This document shows, piece after piece, positions 34,593-42,234 of a DNA stretch of 64,000 bases. How positions within the stretch are numbered: position 1 is the stretch's first letter; the number at the start of each line of letters is the position of its first letter. A program made the position numbers and the translations under genes. The notes below the pieces were generated by a model. The model made no database searches, had not been told where the DNA came from, and was given only the letters and a program-made list of their open reading frames with translations. Source of the DNA: GCA-003244245 sp050700055 (GTDB lineage: Bacteria > Actinomycetota > Actinomycetes > Mycobacteriales > Pseudonocardiaceae); NCBI GenBank assembly GCA_050700055.1, contig JBOHGE010000010.1, positions 55,865 to 119,864 on the forward strand, read 5' to 3'.

Positions 34593-35949
34593 GTTGCAGA
34601 TCGGGCAGTCTCGCCAGGCTCGCGTCGAGCTGTGCCTGGTCGAATCCCTCGTCCCGCAGGGTGCCCGCCAGGTGCTGCTCGTAGGCGGAGAGGTCGAAGT
34701 GCCCGTGCCCGGACAGCAGGAACAGGATGGCCCGGGAAGACCCCTCCTCCTTGCAGCGCAGCGCCTCCCGGATGGCCACCTCGATCGCGTGGGTGGACTC
34801 CGGGGCGGGCAGGATGCCCTCGGCCCGGGCGAAGGTGACGCCCGCGACGAAACAGTCGGTCTGCGGGACCGCGACGGCCTCGATCAGCTCCTGCTCGAGC
34901 GCGGCGCTCACCAGCGGCGCCATCCCGTGGTAGCGCAGCCCGCCGGCGTGCAGAGCCGGTGGCATGAAGGAGTGGCCCAGGGTGTGCATCTTCAACAACG
35001 GGGTCATCCCCGCCGAGTCACCGAAGTCATACGCCAGCCGCCCCCTGGTCAGCGAGGGGCAGCTGGCGGGTTCAACCGCGATGATCCGGACGTCACGGCC
35101 TCGCCTGATCCGTTCGCCGAGGAACGGGAAGCTCAGGCCACCGAAGTTACTGCCGCCACCCGTGCAGCCGATCACCACATCCGGGTAGTCCTGCGCCTGG
35201 TCCAGCTGTGCGATGGCCTCCTGACCGATGATGGTCTGGTGCATCAGCACGTGGTTGAGCACGCTGGCACCGGAATAGTTGGTAGCTGGGTCGTTCACCG
35301 CCACCTCCATCGCCTCGGACATGGCGATTCCCAGACTGCCCAGGCATTCCGGGTCCCTGGCGAGAACCGCACGCCCGGCTGCCGTCTCGGTACTCGGGCT
35401 GGCGATACAGCGACCGCCGTAGGTCTGCATCAACAGCTTCCGGTACGGCTTCTGCTGATAGCTGACCTTCACCATGTAGATCTCGACCTCGAGGTCGAAC
35501 AGCGCGCCGGCCAGGGCCAACGATGTGCCCCATTGTCCGGCACCGGTCTCGGTGGACAGCCGCTTGATTCCGGCCTGCTTGTTGTAGAACGCCTGCGGGA
35601 TCGCGGTGTTCGGCTTGTGGCTGCCTGCCGGGCTGACCCCCTCGTACTTGTAGTAGATCCGTGCGGGGGTGTCGAGGGCTCGTTCCAGGCGGCGGGCCCG
35701 GAACAGCGGTGACGGGCGCCACTGCGCATAGATCTGCTGGACGGGCTCCGGGATCTCGATGTAGCGCTCCTGGCTGAGTTCCTGGCGCGCCAGCTCGGCG
35801 GGCAGGATCGGCAGCAGGTCGTCAACGGTGACCGGGCTGCCCGTCATGGGGTGGCGCAACGGTTCCAGATCGGGCAGGTCGGCGGCGAGGTTGTACCAGC
35901 TGTGCGGCATGTCTTCCTCGCCGAGCAGGTACTTGATCTTCTCTGGCAT
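34585..35949 (-). CDS. trpB: TrpB2-type tryptophan synthase beta chain
   Basis: Start at the ATG at 35949 with GAGGAG 6 bases upstream; 454 aa. This is the longer TrpB2 class (N-terminal extension, WYNLAADLP). PLP Lys112 in AGSHKPNTA, catalytic Glu in ETGAGQWGTS, phosphate cup GCTGGGSNFGG (261-271) and the C-terminal SGHGHFD are present. The reaction is condensation of indole (or an analogue) with serine via an aminoacrylate. TrpB2 enzymes usually lack the normal TrpA interface and often act without TrpA or with other partners. A TrpA-like gene is in the same operon. Confidence 0.92.
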   Translation of the reverse strand: MPEKIKYLLGEEDMPHSWYNLAADLPDLEPLRHPMTGSPVTVDDLLPILPAELARQELSQERYIEIPEPVQQIYAQWRPSPLFRARRLERALDTPARIYYKYEGVSPAGSHKPNTAIPQAFYNKQAGIKRLSTETGAGQWGTSLALAGALFDLEVEIYMVKVSYQQKPYRKLLMQTYGGRCIASPSTETAAGRAVLARDPECLGSLGIAMSEAMEVAVNDPATNYSGASVLNHVLMHQTIIGQEAIAQLDQAQDYPDVVIGCTGGGSNFGGLSFPFLGERIRRGRDVRIIAVEPASCPSLTRGRLAYDFGDSAGMTPLLKMHTLGHSFMPPALHAGGLRYHGMAPLVSAALEQELIEAVAVPQTDCFVAGVTFARAEGILPAPESTHAIEVAIREALRCKEEGSSRAILFLLSGHGHFDLSAYEQHLAGTLRDEGFDQAQLDASLARLPDLQHV

Positions 35950-35959
35950 CAGGATCTCC

Positions 35960-36634
35960 TCATTTTCCGGCGGATGCGGTGACGGCATCGGCGACCAGCG
36001 ATCCCTCGACCAGCAGATCGGTGTCGGCGAACATGCGTGGATGCGCTGCCCGTAAACCGTTCACGACGACGTCATAGGGCAGGTCGGAGAACTCCCCGTG
36101 GACGTGCAGGAACTCCATGTTCCGGCGGCCCTTGAGATCGAATGGGTGGTGCAGGCTGTCGGCGACCCCGTCGAACTCCAGCGGGGTGATCCCGTAGAGC
36201 CTGCACAGTAGCTTCGGAAACACCGGAGTCGCCTTGACCCAGTGGCCGGCCAAGTAGACCGAGGTGAGGCAGTGGTAGTGGAAGACGTCGCCGCCCACCA
36301 ACTCGCGGAGGCGATCGGACGCCAGATGGTTGCGCACATCGGTGAGCACCAGCCTGCTGGGTACCGCAATCGCCCGCAGCGTCGCCGCGTAGAGCACGGA
36401 CTTGTGAATGCACATACCCTTTCCGGCGCGCAGTGTCTGGCTGGCCCGCAGCCCGGAGCGGGAGAAGTCGGCGCCGTAGATCTCGTACCGCACCTTGTCG
36501 CGCACCGCGTAGTAGAGCGCGACCGCGCGGTCGACGTCAGTGCTCGCCGTCGCGGGAACCCAGCGCTCGACGAACGCTTGGACCTCCTCGGTGCGGTAGT
36601 CCAGGAAATCTGTCGGCTGGAGATCGGAAGTCAT
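35960..36634 (-). CDS. Transglutaminase-like cysteine protein
   Basis: 224 aa. Transglutaminase-core fold: the nucleophile region GKGMCIHKSVLYAATLRAIAV (C75), then VFHYHCLTSVYLAGHWVKA with the His at 119-121. The third triad residue, normally Asp in W-v-x-x-D, falls in ATPVF and appears lost or displaced. Such proteins cleave or form amide/thioester bonds. In a carrier-protein operon a plausible role is release or transfer of the carrier-bound acyl group. Between the dehydrogenase and trpB2 genes with 10- and 21-base gaps. Confidence 0.8.
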   Translation of the reverse strand: MTSDLQPTDFLDYRTEEVQAFVERWVPATASTDVDRAVALYYAVRDKVRYEIYGADFSRSGLRASQTLRAGKGMCIHKSVLYAATLRAIAVPSRLVLTDVRNHLASDRLRELVGGDVFHYHCLTSVYLAGHWVKATPVFPKLLCRLYGITPLEFDGVADSLHHPFDLKGRRNMEFLHVHGEFSDLPYDVVVNGLRAAHPRMFADTDLLVEGSLVADAVTASAGK

Positions 36635-36655
36635 GGCTGCTGCTTTCCGCCGGCC

Positions 36656-37795
36656 TTACAGGCCGAGCATCGAAGAGATCCGGTTGCGCTGGATCTCGGA
36701 GGTACCGGAGTAGATGGTGCCGGCGACGGCATTGCGCAGGTCCTTTTCCAGACCGTATTCGGCCATGTATCCGTTGCCCCCGAAGATCTGTACCGCGGCG
36801 GTCGCCGACGCCACGTTGTGCTCGCTGGCCACCAGCTTGGCGATCGCCAGCTCGGTGGTCACCTTCCTGTTCCCGGCCACCGCCTCGGCGGCGTCGAACA
36901 GGCATTTCCGGGTGACCTCCACCCCGACCTTCATGTCGGCGATCTTGTGCGCGACCGCCTGGAACGAACCGATGGGGGCACCGAACTGCCGGCGGGTGCG
37001 CGCGTAGTCGACACACCGCTCCAGACGATGCTCCATCTCACCGAGATTGATCACGAATGAGCACAGGATCTCCCATTTCATGACATGATCGAGGACGATG
37101 AAGCCGCCGCCCGGCCGGCCGATCACGTTGCCGGCCGGAACGCGACATTCGGAGAAGAACAGCTCGGTCAATGGTGAGGTCCGCAGCCCCATCTTGGGGA
37201 TGGGATTGCTGATCTCGAATCCGGGAGTGCCGCGCTCGACCAGAAATGGCGTGAGGCCGAGCGGGCCGGCGTCGGGATGGGTTCTGACGTAGACCACGAA
37301 CAGGTCGGCCACCGCCCCGTTGCTGACGAAGGTCTTGCTCCCGTCGAGCACGTAGTGGTCACCGTCGCGGCGGCCCCGAGTACGCATGGCCAGCGCATCG
37401 GAACCGCCGTCCGGTTCGGTGATCGCGTGTGCCCCGATCGTGTCGCCTGCGCAGATACCCGGCAGGTAACGCGCCTTGAGCTCGGCCGAGCCGAATGCCT
37501 GGACAGGTATTCCGGTGCTCACCATATGGGTGGAGACCGAGAAGTTCAGGCCACCGTCGCGGCATCCGTAACCGAGACCCTCCAGGACATACATGGTGGT
37601 GAGCAGGTCCTGACCGAGCCCGCCCCAGGATTCCTCGAAGGGCAGCCGCAAGATCCCGCAGTCCTGGATGAGCTTCCATTTATCGCGGGGGAAGACACCG
37701 CTGGCGTCGTGCTCCACGTGGTCTGCGCTGAGCGCATCGCACCACTGCGCCAGACCAGTGCGCAGCGCGCGCTGGTCGTCGTTCCAACTGATCAC
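36656..37795 (-). CDS. Acyl-CoA-dehydrogenase-fold oxidase, probably prolyl-S-carrier dehydrogenase
   Basis: 379 aa flavoprotein: AITEPDGGSDA (FAD/substrate loop), RRQFGAPIGSFQAV and the C-terminal GTIYSGTSEIQRN. In medium-chain ACADs the base is Glu in IYEGT; here it is Ser363. Instead Glu242 (MKWEILCSF) occupies the helix-G position used by isovaleryl-CoA dehydrogenase and by prolyl-carrier dehydrogenases such as PltE/RedW. With a ligase and a free carrier protein in the operon, conversion of prolyl-S-carrier to pyrrolyl-2-carboxyl-S-carrier is the best hypothesis. GTG start behind GGAG. Confidence 0.88.
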   Translation of the reverse strand: MISWNDDQRALRTGLAQWCDALSADHVEHDASGVFPRDKWKLIQDCGILRLPFEESWGGLGQDLLTTMYVLEGLGYGCRDGGLNFSVSTHMVSTGIPVQAFGSAELKARYLPGICAGDTIGAHAITEPDGGSDALAMRTRGRRDGDHYVLDGSKTFVSNGAVADLFVVYVRTHPDAGPLGLTPFLVERGTPGFEISNPIPKMGLRTSPLTELFFSECRVPAGNVIGRPGGGFIVLDHVMKWEILCSFVINLGEMEHRLERCVDYARTRRQFGAPIGSFQAVAHKIADMKVGVEVTRKCLFDAAEAVAGNRKVTTELAIAKLVASEHNVASATAAVQIFGGNGYMAEYGLEKDLRNAVAGTIYSGTSEIQRNRISSMLGL

Positions 37796-37843
37796 CCTCG
37801 TGCTCCAGATCTGTCATGTGACGCGGGCGGAGAAAAATTCTGC

Positions 37844-38218
37844 TCAGTAGTGCGAGAACTCTGCTGAGTCGAGACTGTGGCGCTCATTGCCACGCAGTGC
37901 GGGAGAGAACACGCACACCAGCCGAAGGTCGGTGTCCGGTGCCGCGACAAGAAAATGAGGATCGTGCTGATCGAGCGCATAGATCGTTCCCGGCAGTATC
38001 GGATGGGACTTCCCGTCGAGATCGATCACCTCGCCCTTGCCCTCGATGCAGTAGCACGCCTCGAGGTGGTTGCGATACTCGATTCGTGACTTCGTGCCGG
38101 CGCGGACGATCGTGTCGGTGACCGTGTATCCCATATTGTCGGCTTGTAACAGGAATCTGCGGCTCAGGCCGTTTCCCCACTCGACCGTCGGGACTTCCTC
38201 AATTGTGCGGATAATCAT
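37844..38218 (-). CDS. Ectoine-synthase-like cupin
   Basis: 124 aa, full length for EctC. It closely follows the family: NHLEACYCIEGKGEV, LPGTIYALDQHDPHFL and LRLVCVFSPALRG. The three iron ligands known for EctC are all kept: Glu53, Tyr80, His88 (with the same Tyr-to-His spacing). EctC cyclises N-gamma-acetyl-diaminobutyrate by water loss. No ectA, ectB or ectD is nearby, so ectoine is unlikely to be the product; a cyclodehydration in this pathway is more likely. Strong GAGGAG ribosome site before the ATG. Confidence 0.87.
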   Translation of the reverse strand: MIIRTIEEVPTVEWGNGLSRRFLLQADNMGYTVTDTIVRAGTKSRIEYRNHLEACYCIEGKGEVIDLDGKSHPILPGTIYALDQHDPHFLVAAPDTDLRLVCVFSPALRGNERHSLDSAEFSHY

Positions 38219-38232
38219 TTCTTTCTCCTCGT

Positions 38233-39066
38233 TCAGGTTCTGGAGTTCCGGTGCTCCTGCAGCGACCGGACGAATTCAGCAAGCTGTGGTACCGGGTCGG
38301 TGTGGTCGGCCAGCGCGCGTTCGACCCGCTCGACGCCGGCACTTCCGATGACCGCCGCGTCGGCGCCGATCTCGGCGAGAGCCAGGACATCGCGGCGGTC
38401 CCGGACGCCGAACCCGACGGCGACCGGGGCCGTCGCCTGCGCACGCAGGGCACCGACCAGGGAGGTCAGCTCACCGAAGCCGGCCGCGGGTCGGCTGCCG
38501 CTACGGCCGTAATGCGCGACCAGGTAGAGGTATGCGGTGGCGTGGGCGGTCGCTTCGGCCTGCACCGTGACGCTGGAGCGGGCATAGCAGGTGGTGACGA
38601 TCGGTAGCTGGTGGGCGTGGGCGGCGCAGTGGTAATCGGACCGCAGCCGCGGCGGTAGGCCGTGTACCAGCAGCGCATCCGCGGCGGAGTCGGCGATCCG
38701 GGCGATGAAGTCCGGCATCGACGCCGGCTTGATGGTGTGGCTCCAGTCGGCCAGCAGGGCGATGCGCAGGTGGGTGCGGTTCGCCCGGACGGAATCCAGC
38801 GCGGCGAGCACCGCATCGAGGTCGACGCCGGCCTGTAGTGCCCGGCCGGCTGAGCGCCGGATCACCGGTCCGTCAGTGCACGAGTCGGGGAACGGCACGG
38901 CGAGCTCGAGGCAGTCCACCCGCAGCTCGTCGAGCATCCCGACGACGTCGCCGAGCATGCTCAGTGGCGGGTCCCCGGCGTTGAGGAACAGCGCCAGGCC
39001 AGGCTCTGGCCCGCGACGGCGGGCAAAGAAGTCGCCGGTCATGGTGGATCCACTCGGGCTGATCAT
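38233..39066 (-). CDS. trpA: Tryptophan synthase alpha-chain paralogue
   Basis: 277 aa. TIM barrel with catalytic Glu54 (CLELAVPFPD) and Asp65 (TDGPVIRRS), the two acid-base residues of TrpA. AYLYLVAHYGRSGSR (normally Y-x-S-x-x-G-V-T-G) and VGFGVRDRRDV phosphate-site segments follow. TrpA releases indole from indole-3-glycerol phosphate. Surrounding loop residues differ from consensus (PFPDSCTDGP against PFSDPVADGP). The ATG overlaps the trpD stop; a second ATG 8 codons in (MTGDFF) is possible. Confidence 0.85.
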   Translation of the reverse strand: MISPSGSTMTGDFFARRRGPEPGLALFLNAGDPPLSMLGDVVGMLDELRVDCLELAVPFPDSCTDGPVIRRSAGRALQAGVDLDAVLAALDSVRANRTHLRIALLADWSHTIKPASMPDFIARIADSAADALLVHGLPPRLRSDYHCAAHAHQLPIVTTCYARSSVTVQAEATAHATAYLYLVAHYGRSGSRPAAGFGELTSLVGALRAQATAPVAVGFGVRDRRDVLALAEIGADAAVIGSAGVERVERALADHTDPVPQLAEFVRSLQEHRNSRT

Positions 39067-40130
39067 GGAGTGCGCACCGCCTCGGGTGTCTGTGCTGCGG
39101 GCTGTCCGAAGCGCTGCGCCGCAGCCCGGTCTCGGCGGATGCGGTGCACCAGCTCGACCGCGGCGCCACCGCCGACGACGTCGCGCGCCATGCCCACCGC
39201 GCCGTCCCAGTCATCGGTGGCACCTGCGACTACCGCCAGGGCGGCCGCATTGAGACACACCGTGGCGACGGCCGCGGGCGGGCCCTGCCCACCGAGCACG
39301 TCCAGGAAGTACTCGACCATCGCGGTGTCGTTCGGGGCGGGTCGCAGATCAGGCAGGGTGCCCCCACCCAGCCGCAGCGTGGCGGGCCGGACCAGGAACA
39401 GCCCGGCGCCGACATCACACACCACGTTGTCGGTGACGCTGAGCAGCTCATCAGCACCAAGATCGTTGGTGCACAGCCAGACCCGCTTGCCCGCCTGCTG
39501 GGCGGCCAAGTGCTGCAAGGTAGCCAGATGGGAGTGCTCGGAGACGCCGGTGAGCTGGGCGGACACCGGCATGGCCGCCAGGAACGGACCCACCGTGTTG
39601 ACGAATCGGCCCAGCGTGCGCATCTGCAGCGGCGCCACCGCCCGGGCCAGCGCAGCCAGCTCGGCGGGGTAGACGAAATAGCCTGCGCACGCGATGTTGT
39701 ACCGGTCCAGCATCTCGCCGGTCTGCTGGTAGCTCGTGGTCAGCGCGACGCCGAGGCAGTCCAGCAGGTCGAAGGACCCGGCCCGGCTGCTGTAGCTGCG
39801 AGACCCCGTCTTCACCACCGGCACCCCCATCGCGGCGGCGACGAACGCCGCCGCGGTGGAGATGTTGAACGTGCGCGGCCCGCCGCCGGTACCGACGATG
39901 TTGACCGCACCGGCAAACCGGTGGCTCGGTTGCGGTCGCCGCTCGTCCAGCGACCGGACCAGGATCTCCACCGTGTGGGCGGGCGGCAGCTGAGTGGACA
40001 GGCAGGCCAGCAGGGCGGCGGCCTCGCCCGGGTGGAGTTGCCGGCTGCTGAGGCGGTCCCAGAACTCCCGGCACATGTCCAGGTCGACCGGCGACCTGCC
40101 GTTGATCAGTGCGTCGAGTAGCTCGGACAT
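39063..40130 (-). CDS. trpD: Anthranilate phosphoribosyltransferase paralogue
   Basis: 355 aa, right length. The PRPP-binding stretch reads GTGGGPRTFNIST (80-92), with Gly in place of the usual Asp. The segment normally K-H-G-N-R reads KTGSR (107-111), replacing the His and Asn that contact anthranilate. The metal pair D-E is kept (LGADELLSV). TrpD joins anthranilate to phosphoribosyl pyrophosphate. These changes suggest an altered acceptor, or a weak enzyme. Followed by trpA with a 4-base overlap; no trpE or trpG in the window. Confidence 0.85.
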   Translation of the reverse strand: MSELLDALINGRSPVDLDMCREFWDRLSSRQLHPGEAAALLACLSTQLPPAHTVEILVRSLDERRPQPSHRFAGAVNIVGTGGGPRTFNISTAAAFVAAAMGVPVVKTGSRSYSSRAGSFDLLDCLGVALTTSYQQTGEMLDRYNIACAGYFVYPAELAALARAVAPLQMRTLGRFVNTVGPFLAAMPVSAQLTGVSEHSHLATLQHLAAQQAGKRVWLCTNDLGADELLSVTDNVVCDVGAGLFLVRPATLRLGGGTLPDLRPAPNDTAMVEYFLDVLGGQGPPAAVATVCLNAAALAVVAGATDDWDGAVGMARDVVGGGAAVELVHRIRRDRAAAQRFGQPAAQTPEAVRTP

Positions 40131-40137
40131 GGTTCGC

Positions 40138-40389
40138 TCACGCCGCTTGTCTGGCGTTGCTGATGAAGGAGCTCATGGCGGCGACGGTGCGGAAGTTGTC
40201 CGGTGCGATCTCCAGGTCGTCCACCACGAGGTCGAACCGGTCCTCCAGCCAGGCGATGACCTTCAGCAGCCCGAGGCTGTCGATGACCCCACCGGCGAGC
40301 AGGTCGTAATCAGCGGCGAGCGACTCGGCCGGCACGTCCGGGAGGAACTCGTCGACGACGAACTTCGTGATCGTCTGAATGTGATCCAT
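40138..40389 (-). CDS. Acyl/peptidyl carrier protein
   Basis: 83 aa, acidic, helical. The phosphopantetheine site is GGVIDSLGLLKVI with Ser38. It resembles discrete carrier proteins such as PltL/RedO that hold proline during pyrrole formation. Its ATG overlaps the ligase stop, and the ligase directly precedes it, consistent with the ligase loading this carrier. Confidence 0.92.
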   Translation of the reverse strand: MDHIQTITKFVVDEFLPDVPAESLAADYDLLAGGVIDSLGLLKVIAWLEDRFDLVVDDLEIAPDNFRTVAAMSSFISNARQAA

Positions 40390-40390
40390 G

Positions 40391-41935
40391 TCATCCTGCT
40401 TTCCTGGGTAAGTGATGGGCGACCGTGCGACGGTCGACTTTTCCGGTTGAGGTTCTGGGCAGCGGGTCGTCGCTGATACGCACGGTCGAGGGAATCGCGG
40501 TCAGCGGCAGGTGGTCGGCGCAGAATCTCCGGAGCAACAAGCTGTTGAGCGCCGAGCCCGGGACCCGCCTGGTCTCGGCATGAAGCAGATTTCCGGCGAC
40601 CGGATCCGGCACGGCCACGACCGCCACCTCGGAGATGTCAGGGTGCCTGCGTATCACCTGCTCGACCTCCTCGATATTGGTCCGCACGCCGCGCACTTTC
40701 ACCACGAAATCCTTACGTCCGGCCAGGGTGAACGAGCCGTCCTCGTGCCGGCAGACCAGATCACCGGTGCGGAAATAACGCAGCCCACCGGCCCCGCTCG
40801 GATGCGCGACGAAGCGGCTCTCGTTATCCGAAAGACCGAGGTAGCCGGAGGTCTGGAACGGTGTCGACACGTACAGCTCACCTTTTCCAGGTCCGTCCTG
40901 TATTGTGCCGTCCTTGTCGACCAGGAGTACCCGCACACCGGGCAATGGGTCACCCAATGGCAGCGCGGCGGCCGGCAGGTCTGCGGGGTCGATCTCATAC
41001 AACAGGCTGTCGTTGGTCTCTGTGCAGCCGTACAGGTTGTACAGCCGGGCATGGGGGAACATGCCGGGAAGCTGCGCCAGACCCTGTGGTGCGATGCTGT
41101 CTCCGGTGATGACGGCGTGCCGCACTGCGGCGAATTCGGTCGGCACCTGAGCGAGCAGCTGGTAGCACATCGGGACGGCCTGCACCAGCTCGACCTCGTG
41201 CCGGATGAGCAGGTCACGGAGGTACTCGCCGCTGGTCGCCCGGGCCGGTTCCACCAGCACGACGCATCCGCCGTGTTTGAGGGTGGCCCAGATGTCCAGC
41301 AGGCACAGGTCGAAGTTCAGCGGGCTGAAGTTGAGTACCGACCGGCCCGGGCCCAGCTCGAACCGGGTGCCTGCCCAGTCGGTGAACCGGTCCACCGCGC
41401 CCTCGCTCAACGGCACGATCTTCGGTAGTCCGGTGGATCCGGATGTGGTGAGCATGAAGGTCACCACATCCGGATCCGGAGAGAACTGCCGGTCGCGCTC
41501 GGCGAATCCGCGATCATGCCGAGTGCGGTCCAGAGCCATCCAGGAGTACTTGCCCGAGGAAGGTCCTGACGACGGGTCTGGTGCGGTCAGCACACCGACG
41601 CAGCCGGCCCGCAGGAACAGCTCCCGCAGTGTGTGCTCGGGCAGCGTGGTGGAGGGCAGCAGAAATGAACGCTGATCCATCAGGCACGCGAGAACGAGGG
41701 CGATCGAGTCAGGAGACTTCGAGCACCGCAATCCGATCGGAGCTGAGCCGATATCTGCTCTGTTCAGTTGTGTTCTGGCACACAGCGCCCGGTCGTTCAG
41801 TTCACGGTAACTGACCGGTGCACCCCGCCAGATCAGGGCCGGCGCGTCCGGAAAACGTCGCACATTTGTCGAGAATGATTGCACGAGAGATTGTACGGAC
41901 AGCTGGTTTCTCGCAGTCCGGGCCGTCGTAGCCAC
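40391..41935 (-). CDS. Amino-acid adenylating ligase (AMP-binding enzyme, prolyl-AMP-ligase-like)
   Basis: 514 aa from the GTG at 41935 (VATTARTARNQL), behind GGAAGG; the frame remains open to 42301 without support. Stand-alone adenylation domain: P-loop TSGSTGLPK (164-172), A4-like NFSPLNFDLCLLDIWA, A5 NLYGCTETND, RTGDLV, and the C-terminal catalytic Lys in TSTGKVDR. The LNFDLxLLDIWA stretch resembles proline-activating enzymes (PltF/RedM type). It would activate an amino acid and load Ser38 of the adjacent carrier. First gene of the 12-gene operon. Proline specificity is inferred, not proven. Confidence 0.87.
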   Translation of the reverse strand: MATTARTARNQLSVQSLVQSFSTNVRRFPDAPALIWRGAPVSYRELNDRALCARTQLNRADIGSAPIGLRCSKSPDSIALVLACLMDQRSFLLPSTTLPEHTLRELFLRAGCVGVLTAPDPSSGPSSGKYSWMALDRTRHDRGFAERDRQFSPDPDVVTFMLTTSGSTGLPKIVPLSEGAVDRFTDWAGTRFELGPGRSVLNFSPLNFDLCLLDIWATLKHGGCVVLVEPARATSGEYLRDLLIRHEVELVQAVPMCYQLLAQVPTEFAAVRHAVITGDSIAPQGLAQLPGMFPHARLYNLYGCTETNDSLLYEIDPADLPAAALPLGDPLPGVRVLLVDKDGTIQDGPGKGELYVSTPFQTSGYLGLSDNESRFVAHPSGAGGLRYFRTGDLVCRHEDGSFTLAGRKDFVVKVRGVRTNIEEVEQVIRRHPDISEVAVVAVPDPVAGNLLHAETRRVPGSALNSLLLRRFCADHLPLTAIPSTVRISDDPLPRTSTGKVDRRTVAHHLPRKAG

Positions 41936-41948
41936 TGCGGACCTTCCT

Positions 41949-41977
41949 ATTATCAGTTTCATCGCCGGAGTTGACAG
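41949..41977 (-). promoter_or_regulatory. Candidate promoter of the 12-gene operon
   Basis: On the minus strand, CTGTCA (41972-41977) and GATAAT (41949-41954) are 17 bases apart and end 13 bases before the GTG of the ligase gene. Both are reasonable sigma-70-type hexamers in a GC-rich genome. Transcription would start about 6 bases before the GTG, giving a very short leader that cuts into the GGAAGG ribosome site. The remaining 41978-42234 region is the shared divergent spacer. Confidence 0.45.
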
Positions 41978-42234
41978 CGCATTGGAGAAGGCCGCCGCGT
42001 GGATCACACCGGCGCACCCGATCACTGATGAGGAGAGACCCTGCCGGCCCTGCTTGATACCGCGAGATTCGACCGGATCCGGACTCGCCCCACGACGCAG
42101 ACCGACCCGCTCTCCGTGCGCAGCTCCGGCGCCCGCGGTCACCGTTGGACCGCGTAGTCCGTTCGGGGGAGATGGGTGGCCAGCGGCACAAGCGGCGGGG
42201 CAAGGTAGTGTCAAGATCGGATCCCGAGAGGTGC

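Noticed and set aside
37844..38218. Ectoine biosynthesis
   Set aside because: ectA, ectB and ectD are absent. The EctC-like gene is embedded in a different operon.
27886..41935. Violacein or rebeccamycin-type cluster
   Set aside because: Only the VioB-like part is present. No VioA/RebO oxidase, VioE, VioC/D or RebC/P/G genes are in the window.
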